From contig JAANDG010000142.1 in NCBI GenBank assembly GCA_036852015.1, positions 124,001 to 188,000 of the forward strand: a stretch of 64,000 nt of DNA. Direction: 5' to 3'. Source of the stretch: Pelodera strongyloides. Lineage: Eukaryota > Nematoda > Chromadorea > Rhabditida > Rhabditidae. Shown here in pieces: positions 36,494 through 48,400 of the stretch. Position 1 is the stretch's first letter. Every line of letters begins with the position of its first letter. Made by a program: the position numbers and the translations under genes. The notes beneath the pieces are model-generated. The model had not been told where the DNA came from. It was given only the letters and a program-made list of their open reading frames with translations, and did not search any database.

Positions 36494-39400
36494 TCAGAAT
36501 AAACACACCTTACTATAGTCTTTCCGAGATTCCGAGTTCCACATCATGACAGTGTATGCATAAAGTTCGATAGAGTTATGAAGTGTTAGATAATTATAGA
36601 ATGCGTAATAGCTGTAGTTTTAAGTTTAGATATATGTATTAACTTAATTTCAGACATTGACGAATGTAAGATGGGCACGTCTGGATGTCATTCCATGGCA
36701 ACTTGCCAGAATACTAGAGGAGGTTGTGATTGCAAGTGTATGAACGGATTCACTGGAAATGGAACAATGTGCACCAGTCAGTTTTTTTTTTGTATTTGAC
36801 CGAATTTGGGAATATGACCAGAACAACTGCTAACCATGACGTTCTTTTTTGAGGATCAACATAACAAGGATTTTCAAGAGAGATTACTCTGTTTTCGACT
36901 CGGCACGTCCGACCCAAAGATACAAAATTATGCGAAGTTCTCAGTTAGAGAGTACTACATCGACCCTTATTTGGCATCTTTAATAAATATATAAGTTTTC
37001 AATTTAAGAGATGCCTTTCGTGAGCGATCGCAAGCCACAGACAACCACGGATTCGACGGAATCAGAGGAGGAAGAGAGTGGAGAGTGTCCAGAGAACTGG
37101 GTCAGATCATGCAGACTCGAGAACAAGACTTGTCACGTGGACGAAGAAGCCGTACCACAGTGCGGATCATGCATCCCCGGACACCAGCCAGTCAATGGAT
37201 ACTGTCAACGTGAGTTACACTACTGTAGTCGTACAAACGGTCAATATGTAGTTTGTGAACAGTGCAGTGTTAGCCGGTGTAGCGTAGTGTAATCTTGTAG
37301 ACACATCAGCGTCTTATACACTTCGCTACAGTCGCGTCAAAACAAGGCAACTTTCAGGAAATAAACAGAATTTGGGGTTTAGACTAGTGAGGTGCACGTT
37401 TTATTTTATGTTCCCATCTCTAACCATGTTTTCTTCAGCAATCAATGGTATGGGTCCGTGCTCTGCTGGAATGTGCGATCCCAACGCGGACTGTATTGAT
37501 GTCCCTACAGATAGGCACTTCTGCTCTTGCCGTATCGGATATATCGGAGATGGAATGCGATGTGATGGTATGGATTTACAAGTTGTATACTCTTTTTGTG
37601 TCTTTGTAACCTACTAGTTCTCTGGCTTCCTGCTGACACACACGTTCTTTATTGACACCTTTTCTGTCAGCGAACGCGCTTTCACCAGAGTTATCTGCCT
37701 GAAATGTGGCAACATTGTGATTAAAAGAATCTGGAGTTTGGCGAAAGGAAGTTCATGACCTCTTCCCGCAGCACATCTTTTCACACCCACATAATCTCTG
37801 TGTTGTAGATGTTGACGAATGTAGTGTGGCGGGCGTGTGCCATTCTGACGCCAAATGCACCAACACAAATGGTTCTTTTGAATGCACATGTCGACATGGT
37901 TTCACCGGCAACGGATTTGCGTGCACTGTTATTGCCGTCGACGAAGACAAAGTGAAACTGCCTGGTAATAACAGCACACATTTTTCTTGTTCTCAGTCCT
38001 CAGCGTCTTTACACCAACTAATAACGAATAATCGACAATCGTCATACCACCCTGTTATCCGATTGTAAGGCTACGTACCCAACAAACACTTTTTAGCACA
38101 ATAGTCTTTATTGCGTGTAACTCTTAAGGTTATACGCAGTTGAACACATAATTAAGGGTCCAGGAAAAGCACTGTTTAGTGTTGTGTGACTTCAGGTCCC
38201 AACTGCCACTTGGACACTGGTTTGTGCCACCCACAGGCACAATGCATGCTCAACGGCACATGTGTCTGCAACTCTGGATTCAAAGGAGACGGAATTAAAA
38301 TTTGCACACGTAAGTGTTTTTGCACAATGAACTTTGTTACACGAAAAACTAAACCCTTTCAGCAAAGGCAGTTGATCTATACCTTTGCATTAGTTAAATG
38401 ATTTTTTTTTCAGAAATCACAATGCCTACGACACAAGGACGCGCAGAGCCAACCACTGAATCACCTTCAACTCAGAAGCCTTCCCCTTCCAGTTCTTTGC
38501 CGACTGGCCAGGGAACCATGACGGAGAATTTGACTGGTGTTGGTAGTGGACAGCCGAATCTGGGCACCAGTTCACCTGAAACAACGTCGGCTACAACGCA
38601 TGCTGCATCGACCGAGACGCCTACAACTGCCACAACTGAGTCCCCAACAACTGCCACTGCAGTGCTCTCTACATCAACAACTGAACCCAAGGAACCCGTT
38701 CATCGCGTCACCGAAGAGGACAAACACGAAGGCATTGTTGCGGAACTGCCACACGGTAAGCAAAGCACCACTCCGTCAGTTGAGGTCGACGACACTTCAG
38801 ACGACACCTCAACACTTACAACAACCACTAAACCAGACGAGACAAACACTACTCGTACTGAAACCACAACAACCACTGACTTGTCCATAACTAATGAATC
38901 AGAGATCACTTCTGAAACTGAACCAATCACCAACTTACCGATTACTCACAAATTTGAAACATCAACCACTCACATTGAAGGTACCTCAAGCACTCCAGAG
39001 GAACTTGAACTCACCACTGAACCAACAGATAACTCATTTGTTGCCACTGGATTTACCACGTCAACCACATCAACTGAAACAACTAATGCCAAGTCTGAAC
39101 TGACTACGATTGACTCCTCACAACAGTCGGCAATGTCAACCAATTCACATGTTTCCTCACAAGTGCCTATTGAATCAACCACAATTATACCTCACTCAAC
39201 TACTACTGTATCTTTAACATTATCTAACAATGCCAGCAAACTTACCACAATCCCGTTGGAAGTCACGACTTCATCAATTGGCATAATTACGGGAACACCT
39301 GAAGAAGTAACAAATCCAAGCACGATGTCGTTTAGCACTTCAGAAATTTCGAGCACTACATCTGAATCTGAAGCGAGCTTTGAGCCATCGTTCGCTATAG

Positions 39401-42400
39401 TCATGACGACACCTGAACCCGTGAGCTCAACTGGTTCCTCGACTGGGGAAACATTATCGATTTCTATTATTACGGGCGCCCCAGATATCCCGGACGATAC
39501 CACAACACATTCTGAAACTGGTAATATTTCTCCAGAAACCATTCCCACACCTGCTGTGCCTGAAGAACATCTACAAGAGACCACTACAGAGAGTTCGCTT
39601 GGGAAAACTGTGCCCACAGCTGATATGGAAAATACTACCACTGGTAAAGAAGAAGGGATATTGACTGTTAACTTTAGAGCATCCACAATGGAACAGTCCT
39701 CTACAACCGAAGCATCGACAACAGCTGAAGCAGAAGAGGCATCCTCATCTATGCCCGCCATTAGTCCTTCAACAATTGAGCCTACAGATAGTACATCAAA
39801 TGGTCTAACTTCAACTAAGAAAATAGTCGCAGAAGTTCCAACTGAGACGACATCTACCGCAGCTACGGAAGAACCAGCTAACACCGGGGAATTATCCACG
39901 TCCTCGACAATTGTCGCGGACTTGCGTTCTTCTTCTGGAACCACAGAGACTGCGACAACTGAAGGAGGTAACCAGCCAGATGATGGATCTACCGTTAACG
40001 TGAGCTCGTCGACGACTAAGGACCAATCGGCTGTTTCGACTACCATGCGGAACACCATCACAAATGTATCTGGCAGCAGCACCCCCGCTGGCACAGACGG
40101 CATGGAATCTACGATAGCGCCGATTTCTACCACAGAAGAACAGAATCCGAACATCTCAACAAGTACACAATCTGGTTTGGATACAACGACAGTCAGTATC
40201 GACACTTCTTCAGAGGCTATAACACGTACCGAGGGAATTATTGCAGTGAATTTTAAAACAACGGAATCATCTCCGCTGGAAACATCGACAAGCGAAGCTA
40301 AATTGACGACCGGTGCCCTAATAAGCACACAGGAGTCGCTAGTTACTGGCACTCCCACTGGTGTTACCGACAACAGTACACCGTCAATAACTACGAAACT
40401 TCACGAAAAATCCACATCCTCAATAAGAGTAGATTCAGTTACTGTTGCTTCTTCCACGCTATCGGCAACTGTTGCATCCGAACCCCTTTCTTCTTCAACT
40501 GAATCTTCGACAACAGATGGCGATAATTTCTCGTCGACTTCTTCGGATTTATCAGATGCTGAAAGTACAACACCTGTGCTCATTGTGTTTTCTGCTCAAA
40601 CTACCGACACGGCGCCGACCACCAATGATGTAGAATCTTCCACAACTCCGGAACCAACCACCGCTGAAGGAGTTATTCGAATGGTCGAAGAAGATAAGCA
40701 CGCCGGTATTGAGGCAGAGCTTCCATCTACAACAGCCAAAACGGTAGACCGCTTGCCTGACACTCCAAAGGGAATTAATATCATAACAGGTGTCCCGGAG
40801 GATGTAAGCAAGAGTCCAGTTAGAATTGTCGCAGGTGAAGGAGATTCTGGGCCACAGGATTCTACCACTGCTTCGGCCTTCACAATCTCTTCATCCACAC
40901 TTAGCACCACTACAATCAATAGAGACGGTGTCGAAGAGAAGATTGAAAATACTCCCGGTAAGGTCACAGGCATGCAAAGCACCAATGATTCTGATGTTCC
41001 CTTGAGCACGCATGATATGAGCACTAATTTGGGTCACACCGTCAGCTCTAGTTCTTTATCTGCAGTAACCGCTCCAACGGCAACCACGGAAGTGACAAAT
41101 TTCCCAATTTTCACTGCCGGCAGTCGTGTCCCAGGACGAATCACTGTTTTCCATGAAAATCGTTCACCTTTCACATTTTCACCAATTAAGTTCGCAAACT
41201 TGCCATCTTCAGGCGATTCAACCACGTCTCAAACAAGCACTCTGGCACCCGATGCACATACCACTGTTGAGAAAATCGCTAATGTAACAAGACTTAAACC
41301 AAATAGTTTGTTGCCAACTACTGAAGTGTCAGTTCCGACAGAAAATTCGTCCGCCCTTTCTAGTACTCCCTCCAGTCGTGGAGAAGAAACTCTGGTAATC
41401 AATAATCACCGCAACATCATCAATGTTTTTCATGGTAAGCATCCCAAGATTCCAAAAAGTGACGAATTAATAATGGAGACTGATCGCAGGGGTGAACCTT
41501 CTAGGATCAGCGGAGTGGAGCATCACCTAGTCGGGCAGTCTACTCCAAATACTACGGCTCACAAGAATGTGATTGTGAAAAACAGTCATAACATTTTCAA
41601 CTTTGTGAACGGTAAATTACAAGGAATGAATTCCGGTAGAATGACCGAGTGGGATCACATGCCTCATCATAATGGTTCATCAGCGGAAATGCCAGAAATG
41701 CCAGATGGACAAGACAGAGAAGAGCCTAATGTCAATGGAACTGTTATTGTTAATAACAATCGGAACATATTGAACATTATTCGTGGATCCGAAGAGACGT
41801 CGAATGAGCAGCCGAATTTCAATGAACGCACTCCACATACAGGTGTCACCCAGCCGTTTACGACCAGAACGTTGCTACCCACCAGGAATCCTTCTGTCGT
41901 AAACACTATAGTAAATAACAATCAGAACATCTTAAATTTGACATTCCCTGACACAAAGAAGTCGACCCATTTTCCTGAGGATCCGTCGCCAACCATTCCA
42001 AAAGTTAACCTGAACACCAATCACAGCGGAAATGGTGGATCACAACTGACTACCAGCACAGAGGCAGGCGTTCGCCAGCCAGTTCACATCGTGAACAACA
42101 ATCATAACATATTGAACGTAAGCTTTGAATCATCGAAAACACCTTCTGTCACTGATCTTCCAGCAACCATTGTACCGTTTACAAGTAGTGGAATGGCCTC
42201 GTCGGGGCCTCGAGTTATTCCAGACATTGGCAACAATAACAAAAATGTGCTAGCTGTTCAGTTTCCAGAAAACATCGGGTCGTCGAAGCCTCTCAATGAA
42301 AATGGCGAAACAACGTCGGTAAATCCCACTATTTTGGACAACAATATTCATTCATCCTCGACTTCTTTTCCTCAAATTACAAACTGGGATATCAGTGATT

Positions 42401-45400
42401 CTCCAGGTTCGACCACACCTAATCTGCACGTTGAAGTAAGCAGTGCATCACCAACAAGTCCATCCACATCGTCTGTAACATTTTCAGTTATCGATAACAA
42501 CTTCTCCAAGTTTCCCAAACTTGCGCTAGTGACTGAGAAAGATGGACATCCAGATGACACCACAAATCTCGAAAGAACGACAACACTAAGGCCTGAGATC
42601 AATAAACCTCAGAACAGAAACAGGGAACACGATTCATTCGCTTCAACAACTTCAACAGAGCCTTCTATCACAAACTCTGTCCCATCGTCAAACCCCGGAG
42701 ACTCGGTATTTACGATTCGATTCACAATGGGAAAGTTGGAAGAAAATAGTTTCACAACCGAACCGACAATTGAATCCACTTCTAGTGCGGCAATGCTGAC
42801 CGAGAACGCAGTGACGCAAAATCGGGAAACAACAATAAACGATGGGATATCTACTGGAACAGCAGTGCCGGAAGTTGGTAATTCTTCTACAATAGCAGAT
42901 GCAACTGAAATCACTACGACTATTTCAGACATTGAAGCCAATGAAACTTCGCTTAAGTTCAGCATTTCAAGTTCGCCTGAAGCCGGAAGTACGCCTGAGC
43001 CAGAAGTAACTCATCAGTCTTCACCGAATCCCAACTTGCTGCCTAGTGAGACGAGCACTTCAGCAGTTTTTCCTACAACCTATAAAAATGCATCGAAAAC
43101 TTTATCTACAGATATTCCCGAAAATGTAGCCGAAACAACCGGAAATACAGCTGCTCCGCCGAGTATAACCATTGACCATGGGAACAGGGAGCAAAGTATT
43201 GTCGCGACGGAAAAGACTCCATCTGGTGTCATCATCATAAATAGCCGGCAAAATATCATCAACCTACATACTCATCTGCCAGGTGACCCAGAACCGAAAG
43301 ACCCTCGCCTACCTCTGCCAAGCACTGATCATCCTGTGCTAGGAACTGGGTCACCAAAAGGAGAAGACATCTCGAGAACAACTGCAGTGCCATCCACAGT
43401 GATAGAGAACTCTAACAACAACTCGATTAACATTGGTCAGGCCCCTGAAAACAATATTGCCATTACGAATCAACCATCTCCAGCAAATACACCACCCCCT
43501 GATAAACCTATAAGTGGGCACGGAGAACAACTGTCGACAGAAACTAAAGAGACACCCTCCGGAGTGGTTGTGATTAATAACAACCACAATATAATTAACG
43601 TACATAACCATTTGTCTCCCCATGGACAAACCACTCATCCACTGCAGTCAAGTACTCTGCCTTCGTCTGTGCCTTCTTTGGCCGAACCGGACAAGAATGA
43701 GGGCGGAAAAGCTGCTACAGTTCCAACTCTACATATCAATAATCGTACAAGTATATTACACATTGAGTACCGTCCCGCGGGAAACCATGTTGCTGAACCA
43801 CCAAACACGAAAAATCCTCCGATTGCCCCAACTACAGTATTCGAACAACCTGCGCGTCTCAATAAAACGACTGATAAACCTGCTGAAAACGTTCATATTG
43901 TAGTTCATAAGTCTACAAATGTTTTGAATTTAACTTCTCATATTGTCCTTGGAGGACCTGAATCTAATATAACGAATGCAACTATGAAGCCAAATTTTCC
44001 AGTCAACGGTACTACGAAAACCCAAATGAGATCAAACATTAGTATTGTGGATAATGATGTGTCACCTGGCACCGAACCTACAAGTAGTCTACCTCCGTCG
44101 ACGGCTTCGGTACAAATTACGACGAAACTATTGACGCCGACATCCGCTCCAGAACAGAATCAGAATGCGCTAGTCACAGAAAATATTTCTTCGACAAATG
44201 ATCCAATTAACGTCACAAGCTCTGCATCGACTGAGTTAGGAGTACATTTACAAACAACAACGCATTCAAATACTGTGGGCGGAATTGACTCTACGGAACC
44301 ATTGCAAACAACTATTACAGAGGAAACAAGCAGTCCTATTATTTTTGTCGAAGACAACAATACCAAAACAAATGTGAGCACCCCAGCTAACGTGCAGCAA
44401 GGAACATCAACAACAACCGCAACGTCGGATGTGGAAGAAGTGACGTTTTCAACTGACATTTCTTCGACTGTCCCAGAAAAGATTTCGGTAACAACTGTCC
44501 ACCCGAATCCTGTTGCTGGTACTGATAATAACTCTAGCGAGCCATCACCAACACTTAATCCGGAGCATTCTCGTAAACCATCTGGAGAATCTTCGACTGT
44601 CCCAGGAAAGATTTCGGTAGCAACTCTCCCTCCGAATCATGTTGTTGGTACTGATACAAACTCTAGCGAGCCATCACCAACACTTAATCCGGAGCATTCT
44701 CGTAAACCATCTGGAGAATCTTCGACTGTCCCAGGAAAGTTTTCGGTGACAACTGTCCCTCCGAATCCTGTTGTTGGTACTGATACAAACCCTAGGGAGC
44801 CATCACCAACACTTATTACGGAGCATTCTCGTAAATCATCTGGAGAATCTTCGACTGTCACAGGAAAGAGTTCGGTAATAACTGTCTCTCCGAATCCTGT
44901 TGTTGGTACTGATACTAACTCTAGCGAGCCATCACCAACACTTATCCCGGAGGAAACAAACAATGTGACCGTTTTAGTTGATTTAAAGGCACCGAATGGC
45001 AGAACAACCAAAATGCCTTTGAGTAGTATAACTACAAAACAGCACGGAACATCTAAGGTGACAACGACCACAAGCTCAATTGGAGGAAAATCGACCTTTG
45101 TGACTAGCGAAGCGCCCATTAATCATGAAGGCCAAACAACAACTTTCTCATCAGCTACTTCAAGTTTTGAAGAAACAACTTTGTCTAGTGGAGATAAGAA
45201 CCCTGGCTCTCTAAGCTCCACTACCTCCCTGGACATTCAACTGACTACAGAAGCAGAGTCTTCGCAGAAAGTTACTCATAAAATTGCAGAAACGGTGTCC
45301 CCTCAAATTTCTGCTGGTCAAACTAACTTCACAGAGCCATTACCAACAAATGTTCCTGATGAAACGAGTAGTGAAACCGTTTTGGTCGATCTTAACCAAC

Positions 45401-48400
45401 CGATCGAGAAATCGTCTGGGCGTACTACAACCACCACGCAGCAAAGATCATCAAAGTTGGAATCAACGCTGACAACAACAACAAGGTCGTCAACAACGGA
45501 ACCCAGAGCGGTGACTAATGAAATGGCCACTTCTCCGGAAGATCGAACAACCACCGTATCTGTAGCTTCGTTACCAGTCGATGAGAATGAGAAACCGATC
45601 TTAGTCACGACCGCAAGCAATGCTGAATTGGCGAGCACTGGACCTTCGGAAACAACGCCGCCAACATCACTCGTCACCTTTCAAAATCGCCAAACTGTCG
45701 CAACGCAGCTTCCTGAGCTTATTCCCGATGGAACAGGCACTGATGGTGTAATAGTCAGTACAAAAGCTGGTATGCAAACGTCTACGACGGCGGAGACAGT
45801 TTCTGGAAAGGCCTCCTCTACGGAACGATATACCCATCAACCCTTAGTAACACAGTCCACAGAGAATGAAAGTGGGCATTCCGGTTCTTACATGTCTACA
45901 CCATCCACAAACTTTAACCCCATAACGGCAACAACAAATTTGGTTACTACTGACGAACAAAACCCACCTCATACATCAGCCATACTCTCATCAGGCACTT
46001 CCACAACCTTAACACCAACCGAAATACCCGCACTGCCTTACAAGGGTCTTGGTACCATATCACCCTCTTCGCGAGAACATCACTATACTCAGCACCGTCA
46101 GACAACGCATGTATCACGTAAGAACATTGTCCGGGTGCTTTAACCGCTTTGCTGTGTCTTGGCTTCTATACACGCTAATGCAACTAACAATCCGCATGTG
46201 CATAGATCGGTGTATCTTTGATAGTATAATATGCTAATATGACTTACGATTTACAAAATGCTTTAACATAACAATAAGCTTATTTTCATTTAGTTTATGG
46301 TTTAGGCATTAACTGCCTTTGCTTTTCTGATTGTGAGTAGTAGTATATTGCGTGAAGTGTGATGAAATAGGGTCGTGATTAGGAATGAAATTATGGTGAT
46401 AGTTTAGGCGAGTCAAGCTCTACCCCATCAAGTGCGGTGACTCTGCCATCAGAAGTACCACGCGTCAACGGATCTGTCAGCGGAGCTAAGAGGTGCGCAT
46501 TTTTTTTCTAAATTTTGTTTAAACTCTAATGTATCCTAGGGCTGATTATGTCAACAATATCATCTTAAACCATCATCTAACTAATCTTTGATAAATTTGA
46601 TAAATGCTTGAATAGTCAACTACAAACTAGGGCTAATACACCTGTCGAATATATATATATATATATATTGATCGAATGATTTAGGTGTACTGTGGACGAT
46701 CGATCTTCTTGTCATTCACTTGCAATTTGTGATGTTGGACAAGGAGCCTGCAGATGCAAAGAGGGATATACTGGAGACGGATACACTGAGTGCAAGTCTG
46801 TTTTTCTGGGACATGTCCTCGTTTTCCTACATCGCGTCACATGAAGTTATATCATTTTCTTTACCCATAATGTGAAAAGGATGTACATGGACATTGTGTT
46901 TTAGAAAATCCGCGACACTTGATTGCGTCATTGACCCGTCCGTATGTGATTCACGAGCAATTTGTAACACTCAACGGAGACGTTGTGAATGTGAACAAGG
47001 ATATATCGGGGATGGAATCATATGCGCACCACATCCACAGGTAAACCACAAACAATAATATTCAATCAATGTACCTTCAGTTAGAGTAGAAAAAATGATA
47101 ACCATTAAGTAATTCATGATACCGTAATTGTGAGCATATGCAAACCAGAATAGTTGCCCTATAACAATTGAATCATTTTTTTTTGTTCAGGATTGCATTG
47201 TTCGCAAGAATCTGTGCAGCCCAGAAGCAATTTGCAGCGGACGTCGTTGTCAATGCGTTGAAGGTGAGTTCAGTTCGCGTAACAAAGTCGTTAGCTAACA
47301 ATAAGAGCATCTCGTGATAAGGTCGGGAGAGGATTCAGAGACACATTACAGTACGAAGTCAATTTTTGTACAAAAAGTAGTCTAGCAATTGCACACATTC
47401 AATGTAATCGCAGACTTTATACGGATTTACAGGTTTCACCGGTGATGGTATCAAGTGTGTGTCCCTGTATCAGAGAAGTGCCAACTGCACTGAATGCGAT
47501 CCAAATGCACACTGCGATCTTGGACAATGCAAGTGCAATGTGAGTACTGAGATATTGTAATTGTTGTATTTTCATTATAACTTAATAACTTAATAAGCCG
47601 AATAATACTACTAACTTCACATTTACGTCGAACAATACGGTGTTTTATTTTACCAATTCTTTTAGTTCGGCTACTTTGGTAACGGCATGTGCTGCGTTCC
47701 CGATCCAAGGGACTGCGTTCATTTCCCCGGAGTGTGCAATCCAGATGCATATTGTGACAAGGAGAAGAGAGAATGCAAATGCAACCATGGATTCCTGGGA
47801 GATGGTAAGGGATTTTGGTAAATCGATAATTCGCTTGATCAATCGATAGTTTCCCGGTCCTTCAGCGATATAGATATATTGATTTTTAAAAGATTCAGAC
47901 AGGGGTGTAGGGTTCAATATTCTTCTTCAAGACAAGGAAACAACATCCCAAGTTTCATTATAATTGAGTTTATTAGTTATACATTTCATCAAAAGGCAAT
48001 CCTAATGCGGATATTCCTAAACATCCCAAATAAACATCCCATGTATTATAGGCGTGTCATGCTTCCCGCAAAGGTCGTGTCGTACAATGCCTTCGTTGTG
48101 TCACAAGGATGCAGTATGTCTGCCAACTGGAACCTGTCTCTGTAAACACGGTTTTGATGGAGATGGATATTCCTGTAAGAAGAGAAGCTTTATCCCACAT
48201 AGAGAGACACAGGTACGGTAATTTCTGCCCGGCAGTTTGGCTGTAATTATGCTAATTACAATCATGTATGGTTCTGTTTATTTTCATTAGTGGCTGTGAT
48301 CGGCGATCTGAGGCTATTAGGAACTCTAGCTTAGCCACTCCGCGGCTACAAAGTTACGGCTAATTACAATTATTACATAACTAACAATAATCAATAAATC

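Larger units (their letters stand above)
33261..38309 (+). other. fbn-1: fbn-1 exons 37-50: second EGF array
   Basis: Exons 33261-33385, 33598-33723, 33868-33952, 34120-34244, 34441-34591, 34861-35002, 35290-35400, 36009-36091, 36301-36401, 36654-36776, 37009-37209, 37439-37567, 37809-37964 and 38196-38309. cbEGF starts are DVDEC (33598, exon 41, 37809), DINEC (33868) and DIDEC (exons 42, 44 and 46). Several modules are split by phase-2 introns. Exon 43 has a different cysteine pattern (KSCINPVESSC, then RVTNTACLTVRVFDG) and is not a standard EGF. Exon 47 starts with an acidic Thr/Ser stretch (TDSTESEEEESGECPENW). Exons 41 and 47 use AAG acceptors. For exon 37 an in-frame alternative start nine bases earlier (33252) exists. 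Confidence 0.82.
38414..46117 (+). other. fbn-1: fbn-1 exon 51: 7.7-kb Ser/Thr-rich exon with recurrent beta-type motifs
   Basis: One uninterrupted 7,704-nt exon (2,568 codons, phase 1-1; residues about 3013-5580), acceptor TTTTTTCAG at 38413 and donor GTAAGA at 46118. No cysteines were noticed; Thr, Ser, Pro, Glu and Asn dominate, with many N-x-S/T sites, fitting an extended glycosylated spacer. Embedded motifs recur: EEDKH-x-GI-x-AELP at 38710 and 40690; IITG-(T/A/V)-P at 39282, 39464 and 40777; EGI-x-x-VNF at 39655 and 40232; eleven Asn-rich motifs between 41395 and 43932; a four-fold 129-bp repeat at 44461-44960; and TVLVDL at about 44967 and 45376. Because the exon is a multiple of three and phase 1-1, skipping it would leave the frame intact. 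Confidence 0.88.

Noticed and set aside
39192..40373. 393-codon minus-strand frame inside exon 51
   Set aside because: Antisense of biased Thr/Ser codons; no splice sites or recognisable protein features on that strand.
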